Source: Rhodobacter sp.
GTDB lineage: Bacteria > Pseudomonadota > Alphaproteobacteria > Rhodobacterales > Rhodobacteraceae
Direction: 5' to 3'
Assembly: GCA_027484985.1 (NCBI GenBank)
Contig: JAIXRW010000008.1
Location: 1 to 64,000, forward strand
Length of the DNA: 64,000 bases
Of the stretch, positions 55,423 to 64,000 are shown piece after piece. Under the pieces are notes generated by a model, which did no database searches, was not told where the DNA came from, and worked only from the letters and a program-made list of their open reading frames with translations. The translations under genes and the position numbers were made by a program. The first letter of the stretch is position 1. Every line of letters begins with the position of its first letter.

Positions 55423-56157
55423 TCATGCTGCCGACCATCCGCCGTCAACGGCGAGCGCGTGCCCGGTGATATAGGACGCGCGCCCCGATGCAAGAAACAG
55501 GATCGCCTCGGCAACCTCATCCGCGCGACCCAGCCGCCCGAGTGGCACGCGGGCGCGCACGCCTTGGCGGTCAGCCTCGGTTGCGCCGACCTTGTCCCAG
55601 GCTGCCGTTTCGATTGGCCCGACGCTGACCGCGTTGACCCGGACGGCGCGCGGCGCGAGTTCCACGGCAAAGGTGCGCAGCGCCACGGTCAGCCCCGCGC
55701 GGCTGGCAGACAGGGCGGTCGCGCCAAAGAAATAGTCCTTGGCCAGAACAGTTGTGGTCAACACGATCGCTCCACCATCGCGGACCTTTGGGGCAAGCGC
55801 GCGGATGGCGAAGAAGGTCCCGGTCAGGTTGACCTGAAGGGTATGCGCGAAAGCCTCGGGCGTGTCGAACGCGGTTGGCGCGAAATGGGTGACGCCGGCG
55901 GTAATGACGACCGCGTCGAGTTGCGGCAACCCTTGGGCGAGGGTTGCGATACCAGCCGGGTCGGCAAGGTCGAGCCGAAGGCCCTTGCCGGGCCGTGGCA
56001 GTTTACTGGCGGCCGTCGCGGCGACCTTGGCATTGGTCCCTGTCAGGGTCACATTCGCCCCGGCATCCGCGAAAGCGTGCGCCGTCGCCTGCCCGATGCC
56101 AGAAGTGGCGCCGATTACGAAAATGGTCTGATCATTGAACTGCACAGGATGCTCCAT
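55423..56157 (-). CDS. SDR-family protein lacking the catalytic Tyr and Lys
   Basis: A 244-residue short-chain dehydrogenase/reductase. GATSGIG (16-22) binds the nucleotide, DLADPAG and NLTGTFFAIRAL are normal, and the C-terminal PLGRLGRADEVAEAILFLASGRASYITGHALAVDGG is standard. But the active-site segment reads ATALSASRAGL where SDRs have Tyr-x3-Lys: the Tyr position is Leu149 and the Lys position is Arg153. Catalysis by the usual mechanism is thus unlikely, pointing to a regulatory or divergent role. It lies 54 bases downstream of the WYL regulator gene on the same strand, so the two likely form an operon. Confidence 0.8.
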   Translation of the reverse strand: MEHPVQFNDQTIFVIGATSGIGQATAHAFADAGANVTLTGTNAKVAATAASKLPRPGKGLRLDLADPAGIATLAQGLPQLDAVVITAGVTHFAPTAFDTPEAFAHTLQVNLTGTFFAIRALAPKVRDGGAIVLTTTVLAKDYFFGATALSASRAGLTVALRTFAVELAPRAVRVNAVSVGPIETAAWDKVGATEADRQGVRARVPLGRLGRADEVAEAILFLASGRASYITGHALAVDGGWSAA

Positions 56158-56211
56158 TGTCTGGTTCAGGGGAGCGTTAGCACAGGGCCACTGCCAAGTT
56201 CCGGCAGCAGC

Positions 56212-56904
56212 CTAGTGCTGGTCTGGAATACCTTCCTTTTGCTTCCACAGGTGGAGAAGTCGGCGCCGGGCCGGGCGGTAACGCTGGTTTGACAAAAGCA
56301 GACCTGCCATCCGGTCGATGCGGAAGTGCCGAATGTCGTCGCGTGTTTCGCACCATGCCGCAAGCACGCGCGCCTGTTGGAAGAACCCGATGGCAATCGG
56401 CTTGACGCGTCTTTCGCTGAAGCGCCCGGTCCGGCCTGTATAGGAAAAGGACAGAAAGACCTCGGTCCGCAGCGCCTCGCGGATTGTCGGCAGGGCGGCA
56501 GCTTCCGTTGCGTCCATCGTCACCGGGCCCACGAACAGGCCAAGATCGCGCAGGTGATCGGACGTATCCTGCGGCAGAACGGCAAGGATCTTGGCAAGCG
56601 CCTGACGCGCGCTTTCGGTGAGGCGGGAGTCGGAATGTTCGCCGACGAACCGCGCACCGAGCGCAAGCGCTTCGATTTCGTCGGGCGTGAACATCAAGGG
56701 CGGAAGCAGAAAACCGGGCCGGAGCACATAGCCAATCCCGGCTTCGCCTTCGATGGGCACGCCTTGGCCGACAAGCACCCGGATGTCGCGGTAAAGGGTG
56801 CGGATGGAAATGCCGACCTCTGCTGCCAAGGCGCGTCCCGTGATCGGGCGCCGCTGACGCCTGAGCACGTCGATCAGCAAGAGGTTGCGATTCGCAAGAG
56901 GCAT
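56212..56904 (-). CDS. YafY-type HTH/WYL transcriptional regulator
   Basis: A 230-residue protein starting MPLANRNLLLIDVLRRQRRPITGRALAAEVGISIRTLYRDIRVLVGQGVPIEGEAGIGYVLRPGF (ATG at 56904). This is the DeoR-type HTH of YafY proteins; the C-terminal ~130 residues are a WYL domain (LSFSYTGRTGRFSERRVKPIAIGFFQQARVLAAWCETRDDIRHFRIDRMAGL). WYL domains bind nucleic acid or small ligands. It probably regulates the following SDR gene. Confidence 0.85.
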   Translation of the reverse strand: MPLANRNLLLIDVLRRQRRPITGRALAAEVGISIRTLYRDIRVLVGQGVPIEGEAGIGYVLRPGFLLPPLMFTPDEIEALALGARFVGEHSDSRLTESARQALAKILAVLPQDTSDHLRDLGLFVGPVTMDATEAAALPTIREALRTEVFLSFSYTGRTGRFSERRVKPIAIGFFQQARVLAAWCETRDDIRHFRIDRMAGLLLSNQRYRPARRRLLHLWKQKEGIPDQH

Positions 56905-57438
56905 GGGGCGGCGACGGTCTGGAGATGATGGCAAGAATAGCATGGATGTTGCCGGAACGGGGCAGACGTGGTGTCGCTGCAAATGCAGATGCCGCTTTGG
57001 GCAGTGGCGGTGCGTATGGCCGCCGGTTGCCGTGCATCTTGGCCCGAGAAGGTTCGATGTCATGCCCGGCCGATCCGCCAGCTTGCGCCCATTTGCAAAA
57101 CAAACTTCGCTTATCAGGGCGTTGAGGCGCTGGTTTGTCGGGCCCCGAGGCTGCTTTGCGGACCGGTCATTCCCATCTTTTGCGGCTTGGGGTTACAAGC
57201 GACCGGTGGTTTCACGCGTCAGCCGTGCCCCGTCGCGGCTGCGCGGGCGCTGGCCGACCCGGTCGCGTTATGGGACAGCGGCGCCTTGGCGGCAGCGCGC
57301 CGGGGGCGGGGCGCGGAGATGTGACTGGATCAGGGCGTGCAAGTGTGGAAAGCCATGGTCCCATGGGGACGGGTGGCGGTGGGTTGGGCCGGATTGGTCG
57401 CCCTGTGTGCTGTGCCGCGTGAACAAGGAGGCCCCGAA
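56905..57438. other. 534-bp gap with no supported gene
   Basis: Between the divergent WYL regulator and the PmtA-like gene. High-GC open frames are present on both strands, but none has a ribosome site, a recognisable product or normal composition. It should contain the promoters of both neighbours; I could not pick a clear one. AAGGAGG just before 57439 is the ribosome site of the next gene. Confidence 0.4.
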
Positions 57439-58053
57439 ATGAAAACCGCCCTGTCCGACAAGGCCAATGCGGCAGGCCCCCCCGCTGCGCGCGGCCTGTT
57501 CTGGCGCGAATGGCTGCGGGCGCCGTTGCGGGTGGGTGCGATTGCCCCGTCGGGTGCCGGTCTGGCCGAGGCGATGACGCGGGGGCTGGATGCTGCAAGC
57601 GGGCCTGTTGTCGAACTGGGCCCCGGGACGGGGGTGTTCACGGCGGCGCTGCTGGGGCGCGGCATAGCGCCGGGGCAGATCGCGGCGATCGAGGCCAATG
57701 AAAGCTTTGCCGCCGCCCTTGCGCTGCGCTTGCCCGAGGTTACGGTCATCCATGGCGATGCCTTGCGGACCGGCCAACTGGCGCCTTATCGCAACGGGGA
57801 GACCGGTCTGGTTTTGTGCGGGTTGCCGTTGTTGTCGATGACGCCGGCGCGGGTGTTGCGGCTGTTGCGGGGCTGTTTTGCGGTGCTTGGACCCGAGGGC
57901 GAGATGCGCGCGTTCACCTATGGCTTACGCTGTCCGATCCCGCAGGCGGTGCTGGACAGGGCCGGTCTGGTTGCGCAGCGCATGGCCTTTGTTCCGGTCA
58001 ACCTTCCGCCCGCCTTTGTTTATGTGGTCAGGCGTGCCCCCGTGGCGGGTTGA
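57439..58053 (+). CDS. PmtA-like phospholipid methyltransferase
   Basis: A 204-residue class I methyltransferase with ATG at 57439 preceded by AAGGAGG. WREWLRAPLRVGAIAPSGAGLAEAMTRGL is a PmtA-type start, VVELGPGTGVFTAALL the SAM-binding motif, and LVLCGLPLLSMTPARVLRLLRGCFAVLGPEGEMRAFTYG a later conserved block. Such enzymes methylate phosphatidylethanolamine toward phosphatidylcholine. The earlier in-frame start at 57337 would extend into noncoding sequence. The assignment is by resemblance only. Confidence 0.75.
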   Translation: MKTALSDKANAAGPPAARGLFWREWLRAPLRVGAIAPSGAGLAEAMTRGLDAASGPVVELGPGTGVFTAALLGRGIAPGQIAAIEANESFAAALALRLPEVTVIHGDALRTGQLAPYRNGETGLVLCGLPLLSMTPARVLRLLRGCFAVLGPEGEMRAFTYGLRCPIPQAVLDRAGLVAQRMAFVPVNLPPAFVYVVRRAPVAG

Positions 58054-58119
58054 ACTGGCCAGTCAGACCGCCTTGGGCTAGGGAAGGGGTTTCCTGCGTG
58101 CCGATGCGAGTGTGATGCG

Positions 58120-60423
58120 ATGCTGCTTTCCCTGGGCGTGACACTTTTGGCTGTCGGGGTGCCGGGTCTGGTTGTCCGCCGCGAATGGCAGGCCGAATAT
58201 GACCCCGAACCCGGTGCGCGGCGCGAGGGGCTGCTGCATCTGGCTGCGCTGGCGTTGCGACTGGGCGCGCTGCTGGGGGTGCTGGCCGTCTGTCTTGCCA
58301 TAGGGCAGCCCTTGGCCGCGCTGGTGCTGGCGGTGCTGGTCGGGCAGGTCTGGGCCATTCGTGAAACGGTTGACCTTGTGGCGTGGAAATACCTGAGTCT
58401 GCCGTTCCGGAGCGTTACGCGCCATGCGCCGATGAAGGCGGGTGACGCCGATCTGTTGCGCAATCTGGTCAAGACCGTTCGCACCTATGTGCCAAGGGGC
58501 AGCTATCTGCGCCTGGCGGGTGCCGGTTTGGTGGCCACGGTCCTAGTGGCCGCGCCATGGGGCCTGTTGCGGCCTGCCGATCTGCTGGCGGGGGTGGCGG
58601 GGCTGTTGCTGGCGGCGGTCGGGTTGCGGTTCTGGGCGGGGCGGGTGGCGGCCGGTGTGGTGGCGCGCCCGTCAGAGCAGGCATTTCTGGTTCTGGACGG
58701 CGCTTTGCCACAGGCGCGGCTGGCAGCGGCCGACCGCAGCGGCGCCTGTGCGCCCCTGGCGGGCCGGACCAGCGCCGCGCGGCATGTCGTGGTGATCCTG
58801 AACGAATCGGCCGGTGACGATATTTCCTGTCACGACGGGCAGGCGCTGTGGCAGGCGATCTGTGCTGCGGGGGGCGATGCGACCGAATGGATGCGCGCGT
58901 CGAATGCGGTGACGCCAAGTTCCTGCACCGACATCGCCTTGCCCTGCCTGTTCACCGGCTGCGCGCCGCAAGACAGCGTCGAGACGCTGCACCGCATGCC
59001 GCTGCTGTTCGATCTGGCCAAGGCGCGCGGCATGACCACGCTGTTCTATTCAGCCTCGATCCTGCGGTGGGGCAACCTTGAGGCGTTCTTCGGGGCCGAA
59101 GGCGGGGCGATTGACGAAGTGGTCAGCCCGCACAGCACCGGGTTGCCGCTGGTGAACGAACTGGGCAGCGACGATTATCTTATGGCCCAAGGCCTGCATG
59201 ACCGTATTCTGGGCACCGAGGGGCCGCTGTTTGTGGTGCTTTACAACAATGGGCTGCATTTGCCCTTTCAGAATGACAGCGCCCTGCCGATCCCCGACCA
59301 TATCACCGACCGCCGCGCCCGGGCCGCGCATATCGTGACCGAGGCGCATCGTCTGGTCTTTGACGCGCTGCGCCAGACGGGCCGCTATGACGACACGCTG
59401 ATCCTGTCGGTGGGCGACCATGGCGAGACGTTCGGGGTCGCCGCCACCGACCGCAGCGGCAAGGCATCGCGCTTGACCAAGCTGTCAGAGGCCATCACGC
59501 GGCCGCTGTTCCTGATCAAGCCGCCCAAGGGGTTCGATCCGGCGCGGCGCGACTGCCTTGCAGCCAATATGGAGCGTCTGGTTTCGCTGATCGATATTGC
59601 GCCGACGCTGGCCTCGGTGCTGGGGGTGGGGCTGGCGGCGGACCTGCCCGCGCCTGCGGGATACGATCTGACGCGCGAGACGGTGCCGCAAGACCGGATG
59701 CACCTGACGCTGACGGTGAACGAATGGCGCGACTGGCCGCAGGCCGCGGTGATGCTGGCGCGGGAAAACCTGCGGGTCTGTGTGGATTACCAGACCACGC
59801 TGTCGCTGTGCTGCACCGGTGCGGGCCAGCCCTTGCCCGCGGCGGACCGCGTCGCCGCCGATGCGCTGCTGGAACAGGCCTTGGCGGTGCCCGTGGCGCG
59901 CAAGGTCATTGCGCGGGTGTTCCGCGACAAGTTGCACAATCGGGGCCGGATGCAGGGCAAGGGCAACGCGCCGGTCGGGCCCGATGTGCGGCGACCGCGT
60001 GCCATTGCGGGGGGCGACGACCTGTTTTTCGGCGCCGGGATTGTGGCCAGCGATGCGGGTCTGGGGCGGCTGCATTATGCGGGTGACACAGCCTATGCGC
60101 GGGGCTTCGGGCTGGGCGCTGATGATCGCGGCATCGTGGTCTATGGGCCCTATACCCGCCTTGCCGCCGGGCGCTATGCCGCAAGTTACGTCTTTGCCCG
60201 TGGGGCGGGGCGGCAGCCTGTGGTCATCGACGTTTGCGCCCAGGGATTGCCCGTGTTGGCGCGGGCCGAGATCGGGGAACTGGCAGACGGGCGGGTTGCG
60301 ACGATCACCTTCGATCTGCCGCGACAGGTCGAGGGGCTGGAAGTGCGTTTGCACAGCTATCACGGCTTTAGCGGCACCTGCGAGGGCCTGTTCCTGACGC
60401 GGATCGGCCCCGCCGCCGCCTGA
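58120..60423 (+). CDS. Membrane-anchored sulfatase/phosphoethanolamine transferase-superfamily enzyme
   Basis: A 767-residue protein. The first ~200 residues contain several hydrophobic helices (ALRLGALLGVLAVCLAIG, AALVLAVLVGQVWAI, LRLAGAGLVATVLVAAPWGLL, LLAGVAGLLLAAVGLRF). The catalytic domain has ILNESAGDDIS, PSSCTDIALPCLFTG (candidate nucleophile region), ILSVGDHGETFG and LFVVLYNNGLHLPF for metal ligands, as in the alkaline phosphatase superfamily (PetN/EptA-like). The last ~170 residues form a separate beta-rich domain. Cell-envelope modification is a likely role; the substrate is unknown. It is convergent with the Gfo/Idh gene, 7 bases apart. Confidence 0.75.
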   Translation: MLLSLGVTLLAVGVPGLVVRREWQAEYDPEPGARREGLLHLAALALRLGALLGVLAVCLAIGQPLAALVLAVLVGQVWAIRETVDLVAWKYLSLPFRSVTRHAPMKAGDADLLRNLVKTVRTYVPRGSYLRLAGAGLVATVLVAAPWGLLRPADLLAGVAGLLLAAVGLRFWAGRVAAGVVARPSEQAFLVLDGALPQARLAAADRSGACAPLAGRTSAARHVVVILNESAGDDISCHDGQALWQAICAAGGDATEWMRASNAVTPSSCTDIALPCLFTGCAPQDSVETLHRMPLLFDLAKARGMTTLFYSASILRWGNLEAFFGAEGGAIDEVVSPHSTGLPLVNELGSDDYLMAQGLHDRILGTEGPLFVVLYNNGLHLPFQNDSALPIPDHITDRRARAAHIVTEAHRLVFDALRQTGRYDDTLILSVGDHGETFGVAATDRSGKASRLTKLSEAITRPLFLIKPPKGFDPARRDCLAANMERLVSLIDIAPTLASVLGVGLAADLPAPAGYDLTRETVPQDRMHLTLTVNEWRDWPQAAVMLARENLRVCVDYQTTLSLCCTGAGQPLPAADRVAADALLEQALAVPVARKVIARVFRDKLHNRGRMQGKGNAPVGPDVRRPRAIAGGDDLFFGAGIVASDAGLGRLHYAGDTAYARGFGLGADDRGIVVYGPYTRLAAGRYAASYVFARGAGRQPVVIDVCAQGLPVLARAEIGELADGRVATITFDLPRQVEGLEVRLHSYHGFSGTCEGLFLTRIGPAAA

Positions 60424-60430
60424 TGGCGCA

Positions 60431-61510
60431 TCAGGCGGGGGGGCTTTCGCGGGCGATGGGCAGGCTGAGCCCGCGCCGGGCGGCCGAATCTTCGGCGCTG
60501 TCGAGCAGGCGTTGGAGGGCGGCACCGCGGGCAAAGGTGGGGTCTGGCGCAATCTCGCCGCGGATTGCCGCGATGAAGCGCTGGTAGATGGTGGGAACCG
60601 GCGGGCAGTCGATCTCGGACCAGAGGGCAGTTTGCAGGTCGGGGGCGAAGCAGCCCAGCAGGCGGCTTGTGCCGCGTTCGAACAGCACCTGAAGCCCGCC
60701 TTTGTCGCCGTAAAGCCGCAGGCGCAGATCGTTGAGGTGGCCGCTGGCAAAGCGGGTGGCCGCGACGGTGCCAAGCGCGCCGTTGTCGAGCACCAGTTGC
60801 ATCGTGGCGCTGTCATTGGCGTCGAGCAGGTAATCACCGATCCTGCCGCCGGGGGCCTTGTCAAAGGTGGCAAGGCGGCACGAGATTTCGGCCACGGCAT
60901 GGCCTGCGATGAAGGTGGCGTAATCAAGGATATGGATGCCGACATCGCCCAGCACCCCCTTTGACCCATGCGCGGTGGACAGCCGCCACAGCCACTGGCT
61001 TTCCTTGTCCCACGCGCCCCACGCATCCTGCGTAAGCCAGCTTTGCAGGTAAGAGGCTTCGAAATGCCGGATCGTGCCGATGGCGCCCTGACGCACCAGT
61101 GCCGCCGCCTTTTGCAGCGCGGGCACGTTGCGGTAGGACAGGTTCACCATGTTCACCAGCCCCGCGCGGGCGGCGGCATCGGCCATTTCGGCGGCATCGG
61201 CGGCGTTGGTGGCCAGCGGCTTTTCGCACAGCACATGCTTGCCCGCCGCCAGGAAGGGCAGGGTGGTGGCGTGATGCGCGGCATCGGGGGTGACATTGGT
61301 CACGGCATCGAAGCCGCCCCATGCCAGCGCCTCGGCCACCGAGGAAAAGCCGTGCGGGATGCCATGCGCGGCGCAAAAGGCCGCGCGCGGTTCGGCGCGG
61401 GGATCGACACCGCCCACGATCTGCACACCCGCGATGGCGGCAAAGGCCTCGGCATGGTTGCGGGCCATGCCGCCGGTGCCGACGATCAGCAGACGGATCG
61501 GCGCGGCCAT
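60431..61510 (-). CDS. Gfo/Idh/MocA-family oxidoreductase
   Basis: A 359-residue NAD(P)-dependent oxidoreductase. IRLLIVGTGGMARNHAEAFAAI is the Rossmann motif, VLCEKPLATNAADAAEMADAA the conserved CEKP block, and GVLGDVGIHILDYATFIAG the GDxGxHxxD catalytic/substrate block. It acts on a sugar or polyol derivative. It overlaps the stop of the ThuA-domain gene upstream (ATGA), and ThuA proteins are frequent partners in sugar catabolism. Specific substrate not evident. Confidence 0.88.
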   Translation of the reverse strand: MAAPIRLLIVGTGGMARNHAEAFAAIAGVQIVGGVDPRAEPRAAFCAAHGIPHGFSSVAEALAWGGFDAVTNVTPDAAHHATTLPFLAAGKHVLCEKPLATNAADAAEMADAAARAGLVNMVNLSYRNVPALQKAAALVRQGAIGTIRHFEASYLQSWLTQDAWGAWDKESQWLWRLSTAHGSKGVLGDVGIHILDYATFIAGHAVAEISCRLATFDKAPGGRIGDYLLDANDSATMQLVLDNGALGTVAATRFASGHLNDLRLRLYGDKGGLQVLFERGTSRLLGCFAPDLQTALWSEIDCPPVPTIYQRFIAAIRGEIAPDPTFARGAALQRLLDSAEDSAARRGLSLPIARESPPA

Positions 61511-62295
61511 CAGCGCAGCCCCTCTTGGCCATCCTGATGCAGGCGGGGGCCGCGTTCGGTGATGGGTTCGAGCGCCGACTGGACCGGCACGTTGGGGGCG
61601 TCATTGGGGTTGGCGATGCGGGGGGCGGGATTGTGGGCCCAGCGGACCGCATTGGCGATGACGCGCTGCACATTGGCATCGTGATAGGTGGGATAGGTTT
61701 CGTGGCCGGGGCGGAAGTAGAAGATATTGCCCGCCCCGCGCCGGTAGGTCAGCCCCGAGCGGAACACCTCGCCGCCCGCGAACCACGAGACGAACACGGT
61801 TTCCAGCGGTTCGGGCACGCCGAAGGGTTCGCCATACATCTCTTCGTGTTCCAGTTCGAAATGGTCGGGCAGGCCGGCCGCGATGGGGTGCTGGCGCGAA
61901 GTGACCCAAAGGCGTTCGCGTTCGCCCGCCTCGCGCCATGTCAGGTTGCACGGGGCGCCCATCAGGCGTTTGAAGGGTTTGGCGAAATGGGCCGAATGCA
62001 GGAAGATCGCCCCCATGCCGCCCCAGACGGCATTGCAGACGCGGTCAACGATGGCATCCTGCACCTCGCCATGGGCGGCGTGGCCCCACCAGACCAGCAC
62101 ATCGGTTTCGGCCAGACGGGCGGCTGTCAGGCCATGATCGGGGTCTTGCAGGGTGGCGGTGGTGGCGGTGATGCCGTCCTGGCCGTTCAGGGCCGCGGCA
62201 ATGGTGCCATGCATGGTCTGGGGATAGACCTGTGCGACGGTGCGGTTTTTGTGTTCGTGGACATTTTCGCCCCAGACGGTGACGCGGATCGGCAT
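61510..62295 (-). CDS. ThuA-domain protein (trehalose-utilisation type)
   Basis: A 261-residue protein starting [36 protein letters not shown] with AAGGAGA upstream of the ATG at 62295. [48 protein letters not shown] is the ThuA core (class I glutamine amidotransferase-like). It pairs with the Gfo/Idh gene, a common two-gene unit for keto-sugar or disaccharide processing. The 189 bases of in-frame sequence upstream of the ATG are not needed. Confidence 0.85.
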   Translation of the reverse strand: MPIRVTVWGENVHEHKNRTVAQVYPQTMHGTIAAALNGQDGITATTATLQDPDHGLTAARLAETDVLVWWGHAAHGEVQDAIVDRVCNAVWGGMGAIFLHSAHFAKPFKRLMGAPCNLTWREAGERERLWVTSRQHPIAAGLPDHFELEHEEMYGEPFGVPEPLETVFVSWFAGGEVFRSGLTYRRGAGNIFYFRPGHETYPTYHDANVQRVIANAVRWAHNPAPRIANPNDAPNVPVQSALEPITERGPRLHQDGQEGLR

Positions 62296-62498
62296 CTTGG
62301 TCTCCTTGGTCGGGCCTGCGCGGGGGCGCAAGGCGTGGAATCGGCTGGGGTCTGTTGTCGGGGCAGTACTTGCGGAAAGCAACAGGGCCAAGGCGGGGAC
62401 GGGCAGGATCGGCCTGTCGGCGCGCGCCCGATCCGCCGCCGCCCGCGCCGGGGCGCGGCATGGTGGCCTTTCCGGGCCGGTCATGCTAGGGGCGGGGG

Positions 62499-64000
62499 AT
62501 GACCCAGCTTCCGACCAAAGACCAGCTTCGCCAGTGGATCGCCGAAAACCCCGGACAGGGGGCCAAGCGTGACATCGCCCGTGCCTTTGGCATCAAGGGG
62601 GGCGCGGCGCGGATCGAGCTGAAGCGGATGCTGCGCGAGCTGGAGGATGAGGGCGGCGTGGTCCGCACCCGCCGCGTATTCCGCGAGGCGGGAAGCCTGC
62701 CGCCCGTGACGCTGTTGCAGGTGCTGCCGCCCGATGCGGCGGGCGATCTGTTCCTGAAACCGATGGAATGGACGGGCGAGGAAGAACCGCCGCGCATCCT
62801 GTTCATTCCCAAAAAGGGCGATCCGGCGCTGGGCGCGGGCGACCGCATCCTTGCGCGATTGGCCAAGGTTGATCTGGACGATTACGCCTATGAGGCGCGG
62901 CTGATCCGCGCCCTGGGCCAGAACCCCGCCCGCCTGCTGGGCGTGTTCCGCGCCGAGGCCGAGGGCGGGCGCATCGTGCCCGTGGACAAGGGCGCTGACA
63001 AGGAATGGCGCGTGGGCCGCGACGACACCATGGGCGCCAAGGACGGCGAGTTGGTCGAGGCCGAACAGTCGGGGCCAAAGCGCCTTGGCCTGCCGCGCGC
63101 CCGCGTGACGAACCGGCTGGGCGACCCGATGGGGCCGCGTGCGATCAGCCTGATCGCCATCCACCAGCACGGCATTCCCGACCGCTTCCCCGACCCCGTG
63201 GTGGCCGAAGCCGACCGCGCAAAACCCGCACCGATGGGGAACCGCCAAGACCTGCGCGACCTGCCCTTGGTGACGATCGACCCGTCAGACGCCCGCGACC
63301 ACGACGACGCGGTCTTTGCCGAGGCCGACACCGACCCCGCCAATCCGGGCGGGCATATCGTCTGGGTCGCCATTGCCGATGTGGCCCATTACGTGCGCCC
63401 CGGATCGCCGCTGGACCGCCAGGCGCGGAAGCGCGGCAATTCCACCTATTTCCCCGACCGTGTGGTCCCGATGCTGCCCGATACGCTGTCGGGCGATCTG
63501 TGTTCGCTGCACGAAGGGGTGGACCGCCCCTGTATCGCTGTGCGGATGGTGCTGGATGCGGGCGGGGCCAAGACCGGCCACCGCTTTGTGCGCGGGATGA
63601 TGCGATCTGCCGCGTCGCTGCATTACGGCGAGGTGCAGGCGGCGGCGGATGGCCAGCCGAATGACCGCTGCGCCCCGCTGATGGAGCGCGTGATTGCCCC
63701 GCTTTACGCGGCCTACGAGTCGACCAAGACCGCCCGCGCGGTGCGCCAGCCGCTGGAGCTTGACCTGCCCGAACGCAAGATCGTGCTGTCGGACGAGGGC
63801 AAGGTGCTGTCGGTCGATTTCCGCGAACGGCTGGATGCGCACAAGCTGATCGAGGAATTCATGATCCTCGCCAATGTGGCGGCGGCGGAAGAACTGATCC
63901 GGCTGAAAAAGCCGCTGCTCTTCCGCGTGCACGAGGAACCGAGCGTGGACAAGCTGGACGCGCTGCGCGAGGTCGCCGAAGCGTCGGGCTTTAGCTTGGC
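62499..64000 (+). CDS. rnr: Ribonuclease R (5' part, runs off the window)
   Basis: 500 complete codons of an RNase II/R exoribonuclease, open to the window end. The N-terminal winged helix ([47 protein letters not shown]) is an RNase R feature; OB-fold cold-shock domains follow (about 80-220); then the RNB catalytic domain begins with [19 protein letters not shown] (the Asp cluster for metal ions, near residue 258) and [21 protein letters not shown]. It degrades structured RNA 3' to 5'. The ATG is placed at 62499. It is divergent from the ThuA gene across about 200 bp. Confidence 0.92.
   Translation, partial: MTQLPTKDQLRQWIAENPGQGAKRDIARAFGIKGGAARIELKRMLRELEDEGGVVRTRRVFREAGSLPPVTLLQVLPPDAAGDLFLKPMEWTGEEEPPRILFIPKKGDPALGAGDRILARLAKVDLDDYAYEARLIRALGQNPARLLGVFRAEAEGGRIVPVDKGADKEWRVGRDDTMGAKDGELVEAEQSGPKRLGLPRARVTNRLGDPMGPRAISLIAIHQHGIPDRFPDPVVAEADRAKPAPMGNRQDLRDLPLVTIDPSDARDHDDAVFAEADTDPANPGGHIVWVAIADVAHYVRPGSPLDRQARKRGNSTYFPDRVVPMLPDTLSGDLCSLHEGVDRPCIAVRMVLDAGGAKTGHRFVRGMMRSAASLHYGEVQAAADGQPNDRCAPLMERVIAPLYAAYESTKTARAVRQPLELDLPERKIVLSDEGKVLSVDFRERLDAHKLIEEFMILANVAAAEELIRLKKPLLFRVHEEPSVDKLDALREVAEASGFSL

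Noticed and set aside
61321-62502. Plus-strand 393-codon frame over the ThuA and Gfo/Idh genes
   Set aside because: A shadow of the two minus-strand genes, which have clear family motifs.

Overview
The window looks like a Rhodobacteraceae chromosome (Rhodobacter/Gemmobacter-like alphaproteobacterium). It is high in GC, with GTA-type tail-tip genes, a CIO-type bd oxidase with a DUF2474 subunit, an SqrR/BigR-type sulfur regulator and an NsrR-type Rrf2 regulator. No tRNA, rRNA, CRISPR array or insertion sequence was recognised. Family names (DUFs, phage proteins) come from memory of the families, not from a search.

Layout. (1) 1-2.7 kb: a broken DUF2924 gene with its usual small partner on the minus strand, then an unrecognised lower-GC 700-aa gene. 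(2) About 2.8-42.6 kb: a siphovirus-type prophage. Early genes (2.8-12.7 kb) encode a Com-like zinc protein, a sigma-like regulator, a Sak4-type ATPase with a putative ssDNA-binding partner, an SF2 helicase, a Cas4-like nuclease, a primase-helicase and a RuvC-like resolvase. They are punctuated by striking hairpins and repeats. Next come two DNA methyltransferases and small genes (13-17.4 kb), then lambda-like packaging and head genes (17.4-25.1 kb: TerS, TerL, gpW, portal, protease-capsid fusion, cement, head-tail joining). Tail genes follow, including a chaperone pair with a textbook -1 frameshift signal, a tape measure and a GTA-like tail tip (DUF2460, DUF2163, NlpC/P60, TIM-barrel megatron) with a lysis cassette set inside it. 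No integrase or CI-type repressor is visible between 2.8 and 42.6 kb, so the lysogeny module is probably to the left of the window, or lost.

(3) 25.2-28.2 kb is the most interesting stretch. It is a four-gene, tightly overlapping, lower-GC cassette lodged between two structural genes. It encodes a small protein starting Met-Gly-Ser-rich, a PfkB kinase fused to a nucleoside deoxyribosyltransferase-like domain, a QueC-like PP-loop enzyme with intact motifs, and an HhH-GPD base-excision-type protein with intact Lys/Asp. The layout recalls QueC-containing defence loci (Qat, type IV CBASS) but has no cyclase, TGT or QatA/QatD gene. I propose it as a 7-deazaguanine-based phage-borne immunity cassette of a possibly undescribed type.

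(4) 42.8-54.8 kb is chromosomal. It holds a cydAB-DUF2474 oxidase operon with a peroxiredoxin, an NsrR-like regulator, and an SqrR/BigR-controlled sulfide/persulfide detoxification cluster: DUF2892, ferritin-like protein, two YeeE/YedE-type halves, persulfide dioxygenase, DUF442 phosphatase, DUF442-SQR fusion, SulP, methyltransferase and rhodanese. bd oxidases resist sulfide, so the two halves make physiological sense together. (5) 55.4-64 kb: an SDR lacking its catalytic Tyr and Lys, a WYL regulator, a PmtA-like methyltransferase, a sulfatase-superfamily membrane enzyme, a ThuA/Gfo-Idh pair and the 5' part of rnr.
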